This document shows positions 22,934-30,051 of a stretch of 30,051 nt of DNA, in pieces. How positions within the stretch are numbered: the first letter of the stretch is position 1; the number at the start of each line of letters is the position of its first letter. The stretch lies in contig CANQFF010000005.1 in NCBI GenBank assembly GCA_947598345.1, positions 1 to 30,051 on the forward strand, given 5' to 3'. A program made the translations under genes and the position numbers. The DNA comes from an uncultured Bacilli bacterium (GTDB lineage Bacteria; Bacillota_I; Bacilli_A; RF39; UBA660). Under the pieces are notes generated by a model, which was given only the letters and a program-made list of their open reading frames with translations, was not told the origin of the DNA and made no database searches.

Positions 22934-24511
22934 ATGAGTTTATTTATTATATCATTAATTCCATTTTTAATATTTACTGTTTTAAAAACACTAAAGTCAT
23001 TTCATATGTTACAGCAAAATTTTTATGATGATGATTGTAGATATTTTAAATGGATTTTGTCAAATATTTCAAAAATAGCATTTGAAAGTGATATTTTATT
23101 TATTCTTATTATTTGTACATTGTTTTTCTCAACAGGGGTAACTATAGGTCTATTTATTATTCTTTATGGTATTATAATTTTAAATTATAGAAAGAAAAAA
23201 GTAATTTCAAAAAAGCCACTTGTTGTTACTGCAAGAATAAAAAGGTTATCGTTTACTATGTTTTTAATATATTTCATAATGATAATACCTATTATTGTTA
23301 ATTTTGATTATGAAAATTTAATATATGATTATATGGTACTCGGGTTAGTTACTTATCTTAATAGTTTTGTTGTAATGTTTGCAAATATAATAAATAAACC
23401 AGTTGAAAAATGTGTGTATTTTTATTACAGAATTAAGGCAATAAAAAAATTAAAAGCTATGAATATACCTGTTGTTGGAATAACTGGTAGTTATGGAAAG
23501 ACTAGTAGTAAAAATATAATAAATGATATATTAAATGTTAAATTAAATTCGACTGCCTCACCAAAGAGTTTTAATACTCCGTATGGACTTATAAATTCTA
23601 TAAATAATTATTTAGATAAGTTTAGTGATATATTTATAGCTGAAATGGGTGCGTTTAAAATTGGTGAGATAAAACAGAATTGTAAATTAGTTAAACCTAA
23701 GTATGGTATTATTACTACTATTGGAGAAGCACATTTAGAGAGTTTTGGTTCAAGAGAAAATATTATGAAGGGTAAGTTTGAACTTGTTGAATCTCTTCCT
23801 CAAGATGGACTTGCTATATTAAATATGGATGATGAGTATCAAGTAAAGTATAATATAAAAAATACTTGTAGAGTTTTATGGATAGGCATAGATAATAAAG
23901 AAGCAGATTTATATGCGACAAATATAAAATTATCAAAATCAGGCACTAGTTTCGAATGTGTATTTAAAGGTGATAATAATAAATATGCGTTTAATACAAA
24001 ATTATTAGGAAAACATAATGTATATAATATATTGGCAGGAATATTATTAGGTCATGAATTGGGTCTTAGTATTGATGAATTGAAAAGAGGAGTAAATAGT
24101 GTAAAACCTATTGAACATCGTTTAGAACTTAAAAAATATGGTAATATTAATATAATAGATGATGCATATAATTCTAATCCAGTAGGTTCAAAAATGGCAG
24201 TAGAAGTTTTAGGACTTATGGAAGGTGAAAAAATTATCGTAACTCCAGGAATGATAGAGCTTGGAACTAAACAATATGAATTAAATTATAAATTTGGGGA
24301 ATATATAAGTGATGTTTGCGATTATGTTATACTTATAGGTAAGAAACAAACAAAACCTATATATGATGCACTTTTAAATCGTAAATTTGATGATAAAAAA
24401 ATATTTGTACTTAATGATGTTAGAGATGCTTTTCCTATTATAAACAGATTAGCAACTGAAACTACATGTGTACTTTTAGAAAACGATTTGCCAGATTTAT
24501 TTAACGAATAG
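22934..24511 (+). CDS. Membrane-anchored Mur ligase, MurF-like (UDP-MurNAc-tripeptide:D-Ala-D-Ala ligase)
   Basis: The 525-residue protein combines an N-terminal region of about 170 residues with four or five membrane helices and a full Mur ligase. The ATP loop GITGSYGKTSSK lies at about residues 180-191. Other Mur features are TASPKSFNTPYGLINS, AEMGAFKIGEI, HLESFGSRENI, the ADP-binding NMDDEY and the C-terminal EHRLELKKYGNINIIDDAYN with NP. This is the MurF pattern, adding D-Ala-D-Ala to the precursor. The next gene is ddl, which makes that dipeptide, supporting the assignment. The fused membrane part is not found in classical soluble MurF and would place the step at the membrane. A strong GGAGG spans the end of the hydrolase gene. 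Other Mur-ligase-like amidases remain possible. Confidence 0.85.
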   Translation: MSLFIISLIPFLIFTVLKTLKSFHMLQQNFYDDDCRYFKWILSNISKIAFESDILFILIICTLFFSTGVTIGLFIILYGIIILNYRKKKVISKKPLVVTARIKRLSFTMFLIYFIMIIPIIVNFDYENLIYDYMVLGLVTYLNSFVVMFANIINKPVEKCVYFYYRIKAIKKLKAMNIPVVGITGSYGKTSSKNIINDILNVKLNSTASPKSFNTPYGLINSINNYLDKFSDIFIAEMGAFKIGEIKQNCKLVKPKYGIITTIGEAHLESFGSRENIMKGKFELVESLPQDGLAILNMDDEYQVKYNIKNTCRVLWIGIDNKEADLYATNIKLSKSGTSFECVFKGDNNKYAFNTKLLGKHNVYNILAGILLGHELGLSIDELKRGVNSVKPIEHRLELKKYGNINIIDDAYNSNPVGSKMAVEVLGLMEGEKIIVTPGMIELGTKQYELNYKFGEYISDVCDYVILIGKKQTKPIYDALLNRKFDDKKIFVLNDVRDAFPIINRLATETTCVLLENDLPDLFNE

Positions 24512-24519
24512 GAGGAATT

Positions 24520-25710
24520 ATGAAAGTAAAAGTTGGAGTAATATTTGGTGGTGAAACAGTAGAACACGAAGTTAGTGTTATTACTGCTGTTCAGGCAATG
24601 GAACATATTAATCAAGAAAAATATGAAATAGTGCCAATATATATAAGTAAAGATAGATATTGGTATACTGGTAAAATGCTTATGGATATAGATGTTTATA
24701 AGGATTTTAATGAATTAAAACGATATGCAAAGCAAGTTGTATTAACTAAAGATAAAGATGGATTTTGTCTTATGAGTACTAAGGGAATATTTAAAAGGAA
24801 AATAAGTTACATAGATATTGCTTTTCCGATTGTTCACGGTAATAATGCGGAAGATGGAACACTTCAAGGATATTTAGATAGTGTGGGTATTCCTTATGTA
24901 GGTAGTAGGGTACTTGGAAGTGCTTTGGGACAAGACAAAATAGTTATGAAACAAATATTTAAAGATCAAAATCTTCCTATTGTAAATTATACTTGGTTTT
25001 TTGATAGTGAATATGCAGACGATTGTGAAAAGATTTTTGATAGAGTAAGAAAAATTGGTTATCCAGTAATAGTTAAACCGGCAACTTTAGGAAGTAGTGT
25101 AGGTATAACTTATGTTAAAAATGAACATTCTTTAGCGAAGGCGATAGAAGAGGCAATAAAATACGATATAAAAGTAATAGTTGAAAAAGCAGTACCAAAT
25201 TTAATGGAAGTTAATTGCAGTGTTTTAGGAAACCATATTCATCAAGAAGTAAGTGCGATTGAAGAAGTTACAAGTGATGATGATTTCTTAACATATCAGG
25301 ATAAATATATAGGAGGATCCAAAGGAAAATTAAAAGGTACTTCCTCAAAAGGAATGGCAAGTGCAAGTAGAATTATTCCAGCAAAAATAAGTGATGATTT
25401 AAGATCAAAAATAGAAAATACTTCTAAGGAAGTATTTAAAGCATTAAATTTAAGTGGTGTTTGTAGAATAGATTATTTAATTGATAAAAAAACAAATAAA
25501 TATTATGTAAATGAGCCAAATACAATACCTGGAAGTTTATCATTTTATTTATGGGAACCAATTGGTAAAAGTTATTCAGAACTTTTAGATGATTTAATAA
25601 CACTTGCAATAAAAGATTATAGAAATAGAACTAAAAAAATATATTCTTTTGAAAGTAACATATTAAGTAATATAGGCGTTAAAGGATTAAAAGGTTCTAA
25701 AAAATTATAA
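24520..25710 (+). CDS. ddl: D-alanine--D-alanine ligase
   Basis: This ATP-grasp enzyme joins two D-alanines for peptidoglycan. The 396-residue protein shows the N-terminal FGGETVEHEVSVITA, AFPIVHGNNAEDGTLQGYLD, VIVKPATLGSSVGI and the metal- and ATP-binding CRIDYLIDKKTNKYYVNEPN followed by TIPGSLSFYLWE. The central loop has KYIGGSKGKLKGTSSKGMAS, longer than in the E. coli enzyme, as in many gut Firmicutes. I see nothing that would point to D-lactate specificity, but the omega-loop residue that decides this was not aligned. It starts 9 bases after the MurF gene with AGGAGG, so the two consecutive pathway enzymes are co-transcribed. A hairpin terminator follows. Confidence 0.93.
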   Translation: MKVKVGVIFGGETVEHEVSVITAVQAMEHINQEKYEIVPIYISKDRYWYTGKMLMDIDVYKDFNELKRYAKQVVLTKDKDGFCLMSTKGIFKRKISYIDIAFPIVHGNNAEDGTLQGYLDSVGIPYVGSRVLGSALGQDKIVMKQIFKDQNLPIVNYTWFFDSEYADDCEKIFDRVRKIGYPVIVKPATLGSSVGITYVKNEHSLAKAIEEAIKYDIKVIVEKAVPNLMEVNCSVLGNHIHQEVSAIEEVTSDDDFLTYQDKYIGGSKGKLKGTSSKGMASASRIIPAKISDDLRSKIENTSKEVFKALNLSGVCRIDYLIDKKTNKYYVNEPNTIPGSLSFYLWEPIGKSYSELLDDLITLAIKDYRNRTKKIYSFESNILSNIGVKGLKGSKKL

Positions 25711-25720
25711 TAATTTAATG

Positions 25721-25749
25721 AGATAACAAGTAAGTTATCTTTTTATTTT
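25721..25749 (+). terminator. Terminator of the hydrolase-MurF-Ddl operon
   Basis: AGATAAC (25721-25727) pairs with GTTATCT (25734-25740), followed by TTTTATTTT. Confidence 0.8.
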
Positions 25750-25762
25750 AAATAGAAAAGTA

Positions 25763-25799
25763 TTTACAAGTTTATGTGTTAGTAATATAATATACTAAC
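25763..25799 (+). promoter_or_regulatory. Promoter with a palindromic operator over the -10 box (MMPL gene)
   Basis: TTTACA (25763-25768), a 17-base spacer and TATAAT (25786-25791) form a sigma-A promoter. The palindrome GTTAGTA-N8-TACTAAC (25778-25799) is exact and covers the whole -10 box, the usual place for a repressor such as a TetR-family protein to block transcription. No repressor gene is in the window next to it. Confidence 0.65.
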
Positions 25800-25812
25800 T
25801 GAAAAATATATA

Positions 25813-25840
25813 TTGAATATATTTAAATTTGTACTATAAT
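25813..25840 (+). promoter_or_regulatory. Second possible promoter of the MMPL gene
   Basis: TTGAAT (25813-25818), 16 bases, TATAAT (25835-25840). It is downstream of the palindrome and would escape repression there. Confidence 0.4.
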
Positions 25841-25892
25841 ATTATGATGTAAATATAATTAAATGTAAAAATTTTTAAAGTGAAAGGAATGT

Positions 25893-28800
25893 GTGGTTAA
25901 AATGAAAAAGATATCAAATTTTGTTGTTAATAGTAGATATTTTATATTAATAATATTTTTAATTTTAACAGTTCTTTCTTTAATGATGTGTAATAAAGTT
26001 AATATAAATTATGATATATCAAAATATTTACCTAATTCATCAGAAACAAAAATAGGTATGGATATTATGGAAAATGAATTTGATAGTAAAACTAGTACAT
26101 TAAATATAATGTTAAAAGATTTAACTAATAATAAGTTAGATGAGTCTTATGAATATCTTAAGAATTTAGATGGTATAGATAATGTTAGTTATTCTCTAAA
26201 AGATAGTTATACACTTTTTACTATAACTATAAATTATAGTGCTGATTCTATTGAATCAAGGACAATTTATAACGATATTAAAGCATATTTTGATGATTCT
26301 TTAGTAGATACTTCTGGTGATGTATCACAATATAATAAGACTGTTTTACCATTTTACATTATTTTACTCGCTGTTTTAAGTGCACTTGTAATTTTAGTTA
26401 TTATGTGTGAATCATATGTAGAACCATTTTTATTTCTTATTACTATTTTAATTGCAGTTGCCTTAAATAGCGGAACTAATATAATATTTTCAAGTGTTTC
26501 TAATATTACTAGTTCTATTTGTTCTATTTTACAAATGGCTCTTTCAATGGATTATTCTATTATGCTTATGAATAGGTATAGACAAGAAAGGTCAAGTGAA
26601 GGTAATAAAGTAGACGCTATGAAAAAAGCTTTATATAATTCATTTAAAGCTATATCTAGTAGTTCTGTTACTACAATAGTTGGTCTTATTGCTTTAGTAT
26701 TTATGAGTTTTACAATAGGTAGGGACTTAGGCTTTGTACTTGCAAAAGGTGTATTATTTAGTTTACTTAGTATATTTACTGTTTTACCTTGCTTAATTTT
26801 AATGTTTGATAAATTAATAATTAAAACAAAAAAGAAAAGTCCAATAATAAAGTTAAATAGTATAGGATCAATAGTATTTAAATGTAGGTATATAGGTTTA
26901 ATATTATTTGTGGTTATATTTATAGCTAGTTATTTTTTAAGAGGCAACTTGGATTATATATATACATCATCTGGTACGGATGAAATAGAAAAAGTATTTA
27001 ATTTAAATAATCAAATGGCAATAATTTACAATAATAAAGATGAGAGTAAGGTTTCTAAGTACTGTTCATCACTAAATGATAAAAATATTAATGAAGTATT
27101 ATGCTATGGAAACACAATAAATTTACCACTTGTTTATTATAAATTAAATGATAAATTTAATGAATTAGGTGAATCTATCAGTATTGATGATTATCTTTTA
27201 AAACTTGTTTATTATCACTATTATAATGAGTCCGAAAATAATAAAATTAAACTTAACGATTTAATTAATTTTATTAAAGGTACAGTATATAGTAATAATA
27301 ATCTTAATAAAACTTTAGATGAAGTTACTAAAAATAATATAGATTTACTTAATAATTTTACTGATATAAATAAATTACAACAAGCAAGAACTATAAAAGA
27401 AATATCTCAAATATTTAATTTAGATGAAGATACTATAAGAGATTTACTTGTATACAATAATTCTAAAAATATATCGAATGAAATGACTATATATGAATTT
27501 ATAAATTTTATAAATAATTATATTTTATCAAACGATAGGTATAAAGATAGTATAGATGATATGACTATTAAAAGTTTAAATAAAATATCTGTTTTTTTAG
27601 ATAAATCTATATTAAATAAAAAAATTAATTTTAATGATATGTCTAACATACTTGGAATAGATGTTGATACTATAAAAAACTTATACACTTATTATTTAAT
27701 TAATAGTGAGATAAATGAAAAAATTTCTCTGCACGAATTTTCTACATTTACAAATAAAGTACTTAGTAGTGAAATTGATGATAGTTTTAAAGATAACTTA
27801 AATACTCTTATAACTTTTAGTGATTATGAATTTATAAATAATAAAATGAGCTCCCTAGAATTATCAAATTTGTTTAATGTAGACGAAAGTACTATAAATA
27901 TGTTATTTCAAATATTATTTAGTGCGACTGATAAAGTCTCACCATATGAATTTGTATCAACTGTAATTAATAACGAAATTATATATAATTCTTTAAAAGA
28001 TAAAAAAGAAAAATTACAAACTTTATATTTTATTATGGAAAGTACTAATAATTATACTAAATATACCTATCAGGAAGTAAGTGAATACTTTAATATTCCT
28101 ATTTCTACAACAAAAGAAATCTATAGTTTATATTTATCTGATAGTTTTAAGATGAGTCCTTATGAATTTGTAATGTTTATACTTTCAGATAGTTCACTAA
28201 CAGATAGTATAGATTCAAATACATTATCAAATCTTAAACAACTTAAAAATATTATGGATGGAGTTTTAAGTGATAAAAAGTATACAACAGATGAGTTAGC
28301 CAATCTTTTAAATATTAGTAAAGATAATTTAAGTTTAATATATTCTTTGTATGATATTCAAAATAAAGAATTAACTATATCGTGTAAAGAATTTGTAAAT
28401 TTGCTTGTAAATGATATTTTAAATAATAATAAATATAAAGATAATTTTGATGAGTACTCAAAAAATAGACTTATGGCTGTAAGTACAGTAATTAAAGATA
28501 CACTTGTTAATAAAAAATATACAAAAGATGAAGTTTATAATTTATTAAAACAATTATCTGAAGATTTGGATAAAAATTTGATAGATTTAGTATACATATA
28601 TTATGGAAGCAAAAATGAATATAACGATACTTGGACACTTACTATAGAAGAGTTTTCAAATTATTTGAATAACAATATTATAAAAGATAATAGATTTGAT
28701 ATTTATATTGATGAAGGCATGAAAAATAATATATTGGATTCTAAAGATAAAATAAAAAAGGCTAAAGAATTATTAATTGGTAAAAATTATTCTAGAGTTG

Positions 28801-29432
28801 TTTTAAATACAAATTTATTGCCAGAATCAGATAAAACATTTAGTTTTATACAAAATATAAATGATAATTTATCTAAAGAAGTTGATGACTTTTATATAAT
28901 TGGTGATTCTAAAATGGCATATGAAATGAGTAAATCTTTTTCAGGTGAACTCAATTTAATAACAATATTAACAATGATATTTATATTTATTGTAGTTGTT
29001 GTTACATTTAAATCTATATTGATACCAATAATATTAGTATTATTGATTGAATGTGCGGTATTTGTAACAATGGGTATTTTATCATTTGGTGGGCCTGTAT
29101 ATTTTATATCTATTTTAATAGTTCAAAGTATTTTAATGGGTGCGACTATTGATTATGCTATACTTTATACATCTTATTATTTAGAATCAAGACAAAAGGA
29201 AGATATAAAAACTTCTATTATAAATTCTTATAATAATTCAATACATACGATACTTACAAGTTCTTTGATTTTAATTATAGTAACATTCATAGTTGGAAAA
29301 TTTTCAAATGCTATAGCAGCTAAAATATGTATGACATTATCAGAAGGAACTATTTGTTCAGCAATATTAATATTAGTATTACTTCCAATGGTTTTAGCAG
29401 CTTGTGACAAATTTATTGTTAAAAAAAAATAA
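25893..29432 (+). CDS. Very large MMPL/RND-family transporter with an extracellular helical-repeat insert
   Basis: The 1179-residue protein has the MMPL layout: an N-terminal helix, a first extracytoplasmic domain starting VNINYDISKYLPN, a first membrane block (about 150-310), a second extracytoplasmic part and a second membrane block (about 1025-1175). The proton-relay aspartates are visible in MALSMDYSIMLMNRYRQ (about residue 220) and GATIDYAILYTSYY (about 1086). The second extracytoplasmic part is greatly enlarged (about 450-960) and made of seven helical repeats, each opening with a YEF-like motif (near residues 451, 530, 610, 681, 753, 827 and 914). Cargo is probably a lipid or a drug. 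GTG at 25893 has AAAGGA 4 bases upstream; the ATG at 25902 is the alternative start. Confidence 0.9.
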   Translation: MVKMKKISNFVVNSRYFILIIFLILTVLSLMMCNKVNINYDISKYLPNSSETKIGMDIMENEFDSKTSTLNIMLKDLTNNKLDESYEYLKNLDGIDNVSYSLKDSYTLFTITINYSADSIESRTIYNDIKAYFDDSLVDTSGDVSQYNKTVLPFYIILLAVLSALVILVIMCESYVEPFLFLITILIAVALNSGTNIIFSSVSNITSSICSILQMALSMDYSIMLMNRYRQERSSEGNKVDAMKKALYNSFKAISSSSVTTIVGLIALVFMSFTIGRDLGFVLAKGVLFSLLSIFTVLPCLILMFDKLIIKTKKKSPIIKLNSIGSIVFKCRYIGLILFVVIFIASYFLRGNLDYIYTSSGTDEIEKVFNLNNQMAIIYNNKDESKVSKYCSSLNDKNINEVLCYGNTINLPLVYYKLNDKFNELGESISIDDYLLKLVYYHYYNESENNKIKLNDLINFIKGTVYSNNNLNKTLDEVTKNNIDLLNNFTDINKLQQARTIKEISQIFNLDEDTIRDLLVYNNSKNISNEMTIYEFINFINNYILSNDRYKDSIDDMTIKSLNKISVFLDKSILNKKINFNDMSNILGIDVDTIKNLYTYYLINSEINEKISLHEFSTFTNKVLSSEIDDSFKDNLNTLITFSDYEFINNKMSSLELSNLFNVDESTINMLFQILFSATDKVSPYEFVSTVINNEIIYNSLKDKKEKLQTLYFIMESTNNYTKYTYQEVSEYFNIPISTTKEIYSLYLSDSFKMSPYEFVMFILSDSSLTDSIDSNTLSNLKQLKNIMDGVLSDKKYTTDELANLLNISKDNLSLIYSLYDIQNKELTISCKEFVNLLVNDILNNNKYKDNFDEYSKNRLMAVSTVIKDTLVNKKYTKDEVYNLLKQLSEDLDKNLIDLVYIYYGSKNEYNDTWTLTIEEFSNYLNNNIIKDNRFDIYIDEGMKNNILDSKDKIKKAKELLIGKNYSRVVLNTNLLPESDKTFSFIQNINDNLSKEVDDFYIIGDSKMAYEMSKSFSGELNLITILTMIFIFIVVVVTFKSILIPIILVLLIECAVFVTMGILSFGGPVYFISILIVQSILMGATIDYAILYTSYYLESRQKEDIKTSIINSYNNSIHTILTSSLILIIVTFIVGKFSNAIAAKICMTLSEGTICSAILILVLLPMVLAACDKFIVKKK

Positions 29433-29466
29433 AAAGCATAAATTAAATAATTTGTGCTTTTTATTT
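29431..29466 (+). terminator. Terminator of the MMPL gene, overlapping its stop codon
   Basis: Fourteen-base arms (29431-29444 and 29449-29462) pair with one G-T wobble around AAAT; the left arm begins with the last two bases of the TAA stop, and TTTTT ends the right arm. Confidence 0.85.
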
Positions 29467-29468
29467 GA

Positions 29469-29498
29469 TTGACATATCAAATTGTATTATGTTATAAT
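29469..29498 (+). promoter_or_regulatory. Sigma-A promoter of the YdjI-like gene
   Basis: TTGACA (29469-29474), 18 bases, TATAAT (29493-29498), directly after the MMPL terminator. Confidence 0.85.
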
Positions 29499-29523
29499 TT
29501 AGAAAATAGAGGAGATGTGAGAT

Positions 29524-30051
29524 ATGGGATTTATTAAAGCATTTGGTGGAGCATTAGGAGGAACTTTTGCAGACCAATGGAAAGATTTTTATGCACCAAA
29601 ACCTGGTGTACCAGCAACAGCTGGATTATTCCCAGCTGTACCAAATGGTACTAATGCTGGAAGAGGCGAGAACACAAAAGGTTCTGAAAATATAATTACA
29701 AATGGAAGTAAAATTGTTGTACCAGAAGGAACAGCATTAATTACAATTCAAGATGGACAAATTACTGGTTTAATTGCAGAACCAGGAGGATTTGAATTTA
29801 GATCTGATGATCAAAATTCAAAATCTATGTTTGCTGGAGATGGAATATTTTCATCTACATTAAAAACATCTTGGGAAAGATTTAAATTTGGAGGACAACC
29901 AGGAACTCAACAATTAGCGTTCTATGTTAATTTAAAGGAGATTCCTAATAACAAATTTGGTACACAATCTGAAATTTATTGGGACGATGCTTATTTTGGA
30001 ACTCAAGTAGGGGCAGTTACTAGAGGTACTTATACTTTAAAGATTGTAGAC
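29524..30051 (+). CDS. SPFH-domain protein, YdjI / virion-core-protein-like (partial)
   Basis: The reading frame is open from the ATG at 29524 to the end of the window, giving the first 176 residues. It starts MGFIKAFGGALGGTFADQWK, then has NTKGSENIITNGSKIVVPEG, a GGFEF strand, a KTSWERFKFGGQPGTQQ segment and LKEIPNNKFGTQSEIYW. This is the pattern of the cytoplasmic SPFH family that includes Bacillus YdjI, whose members lack an N-terminal membrane helix and often have C-terminal zinc-ribbon motifs, which would lie beyond this window. In Bacillus the family is linked to PspA-type envelope-stress response. GGAG at 29511-29514 lies 9 bases before the ATG. It is not in the same operon as the stomatin gene at 20380. 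Confidence 0.9.
   Translation, partial: MGFIKAFGGALGGTFADQWKDFYAPKPGVPATAGLFPAVPNGTNAGRGENTKGSENIITNGSKIVVPEGTALITIQDGQITGLIAEPGGFEFRSDDQNSKSMFAGDGIFSSTLKTSWERFKFGGQPGTQQLAFYVNLKEIPNNKFGTQSEIYWDDAYFGTQVGAVTRGTYTLKIVD

Noticed and set aside
24520..25710. D-Ala-D-Lac (vancomycin resistance) ligase
   Set aside because: No vanH or vanX gene is present and the protein sits with MurF in a housekeeping-type operon, so plain Ddl is preferred.

Overview
The window is AT-rich chromosomal DNA from a low-G+C Gram-positive bacterium. Almost every gene lies on the + strand, behind strong purine-rich ribosome binding sites (GGAGG or AAGGTG) and sigma-A type promoters (TTGACA-17-TATAAT). UGA is used as a stop codon and Trp is encoded by UGG, so this is not the Mycoplasma code. 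MurF, Ddl and an M23 peptidase show that a peptidoglycan wall is made. A Cse60-like protein, a sigma-F/G/B-like sigma factor and a SpoIIAA-like STAS protein point to a Bacilli or Erysipelotrichia-like lineage. An uncultured gut Bacilli group such as RF39 is my best guess, by inference only. I see no transposase, integrase, CRISPR array or rRNA; the single RNA gene is tRNA-Ser(GCU).

Layout: (1) 119-2068, a LigA-type DNA ligase. (2) 2344-5217, a tight operon with a PF06541 membrane protein, a small membrane protein, a YgjP-type metallopeptidase and a secreted coiled-coil M23 peptidase. (3) 5269-7810, a tiny Cse60-like gene too short for most gene callers, then clpC. (4) 7864-9149, three unrecognised genes, the first of which looks like a degenerate zincin. 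(5) 9285-10287, a STAS anti-anti-sigma protein followed by a sigma factor that appears to start at an AUC codon, with no anti-sigma kinase between them. (6) tRNA-Ser, then a DMT transporter, a histidine phosphatase and a CDF metal transporter. (7) 12989-19854, a surface-protein island: a two-repeat protein with a sorting-like tail, an Ig-like repeat protein, a 1202-residue five-repeat exported protein and a membrane thioredoxin-like protein. (8) 19961-22057, NfeD, stomatin and a CPBP protease. (9) 22198-25710, an alpha/beta hydrolase, a membrane-anchored MurF-like ligase and Ddl. (10) 25893-29432, a giant MMPL transporter behind a promoter whose -10 box sits in a palindrome. (11) 29524 to the window end, a second, YdjI-like SPFH protein that is cut off.

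The most unusual parts are the sigma module (non-AUG start, Lys at the normally phosphorylated Ser of the STAS protein, no adjacent kinase) and the surface island. In the island the same DxDxDG-containing domain appears to occur seven times in two exported proteins. The larger protein carries paired cysteines and is followed by a membrane thioredoxin-like protein, which suggests an exported, possibly calcium-binding and disulfide-stabilised adhesin-like system. All assignments rest on reading motifs by eye; no database search was run.
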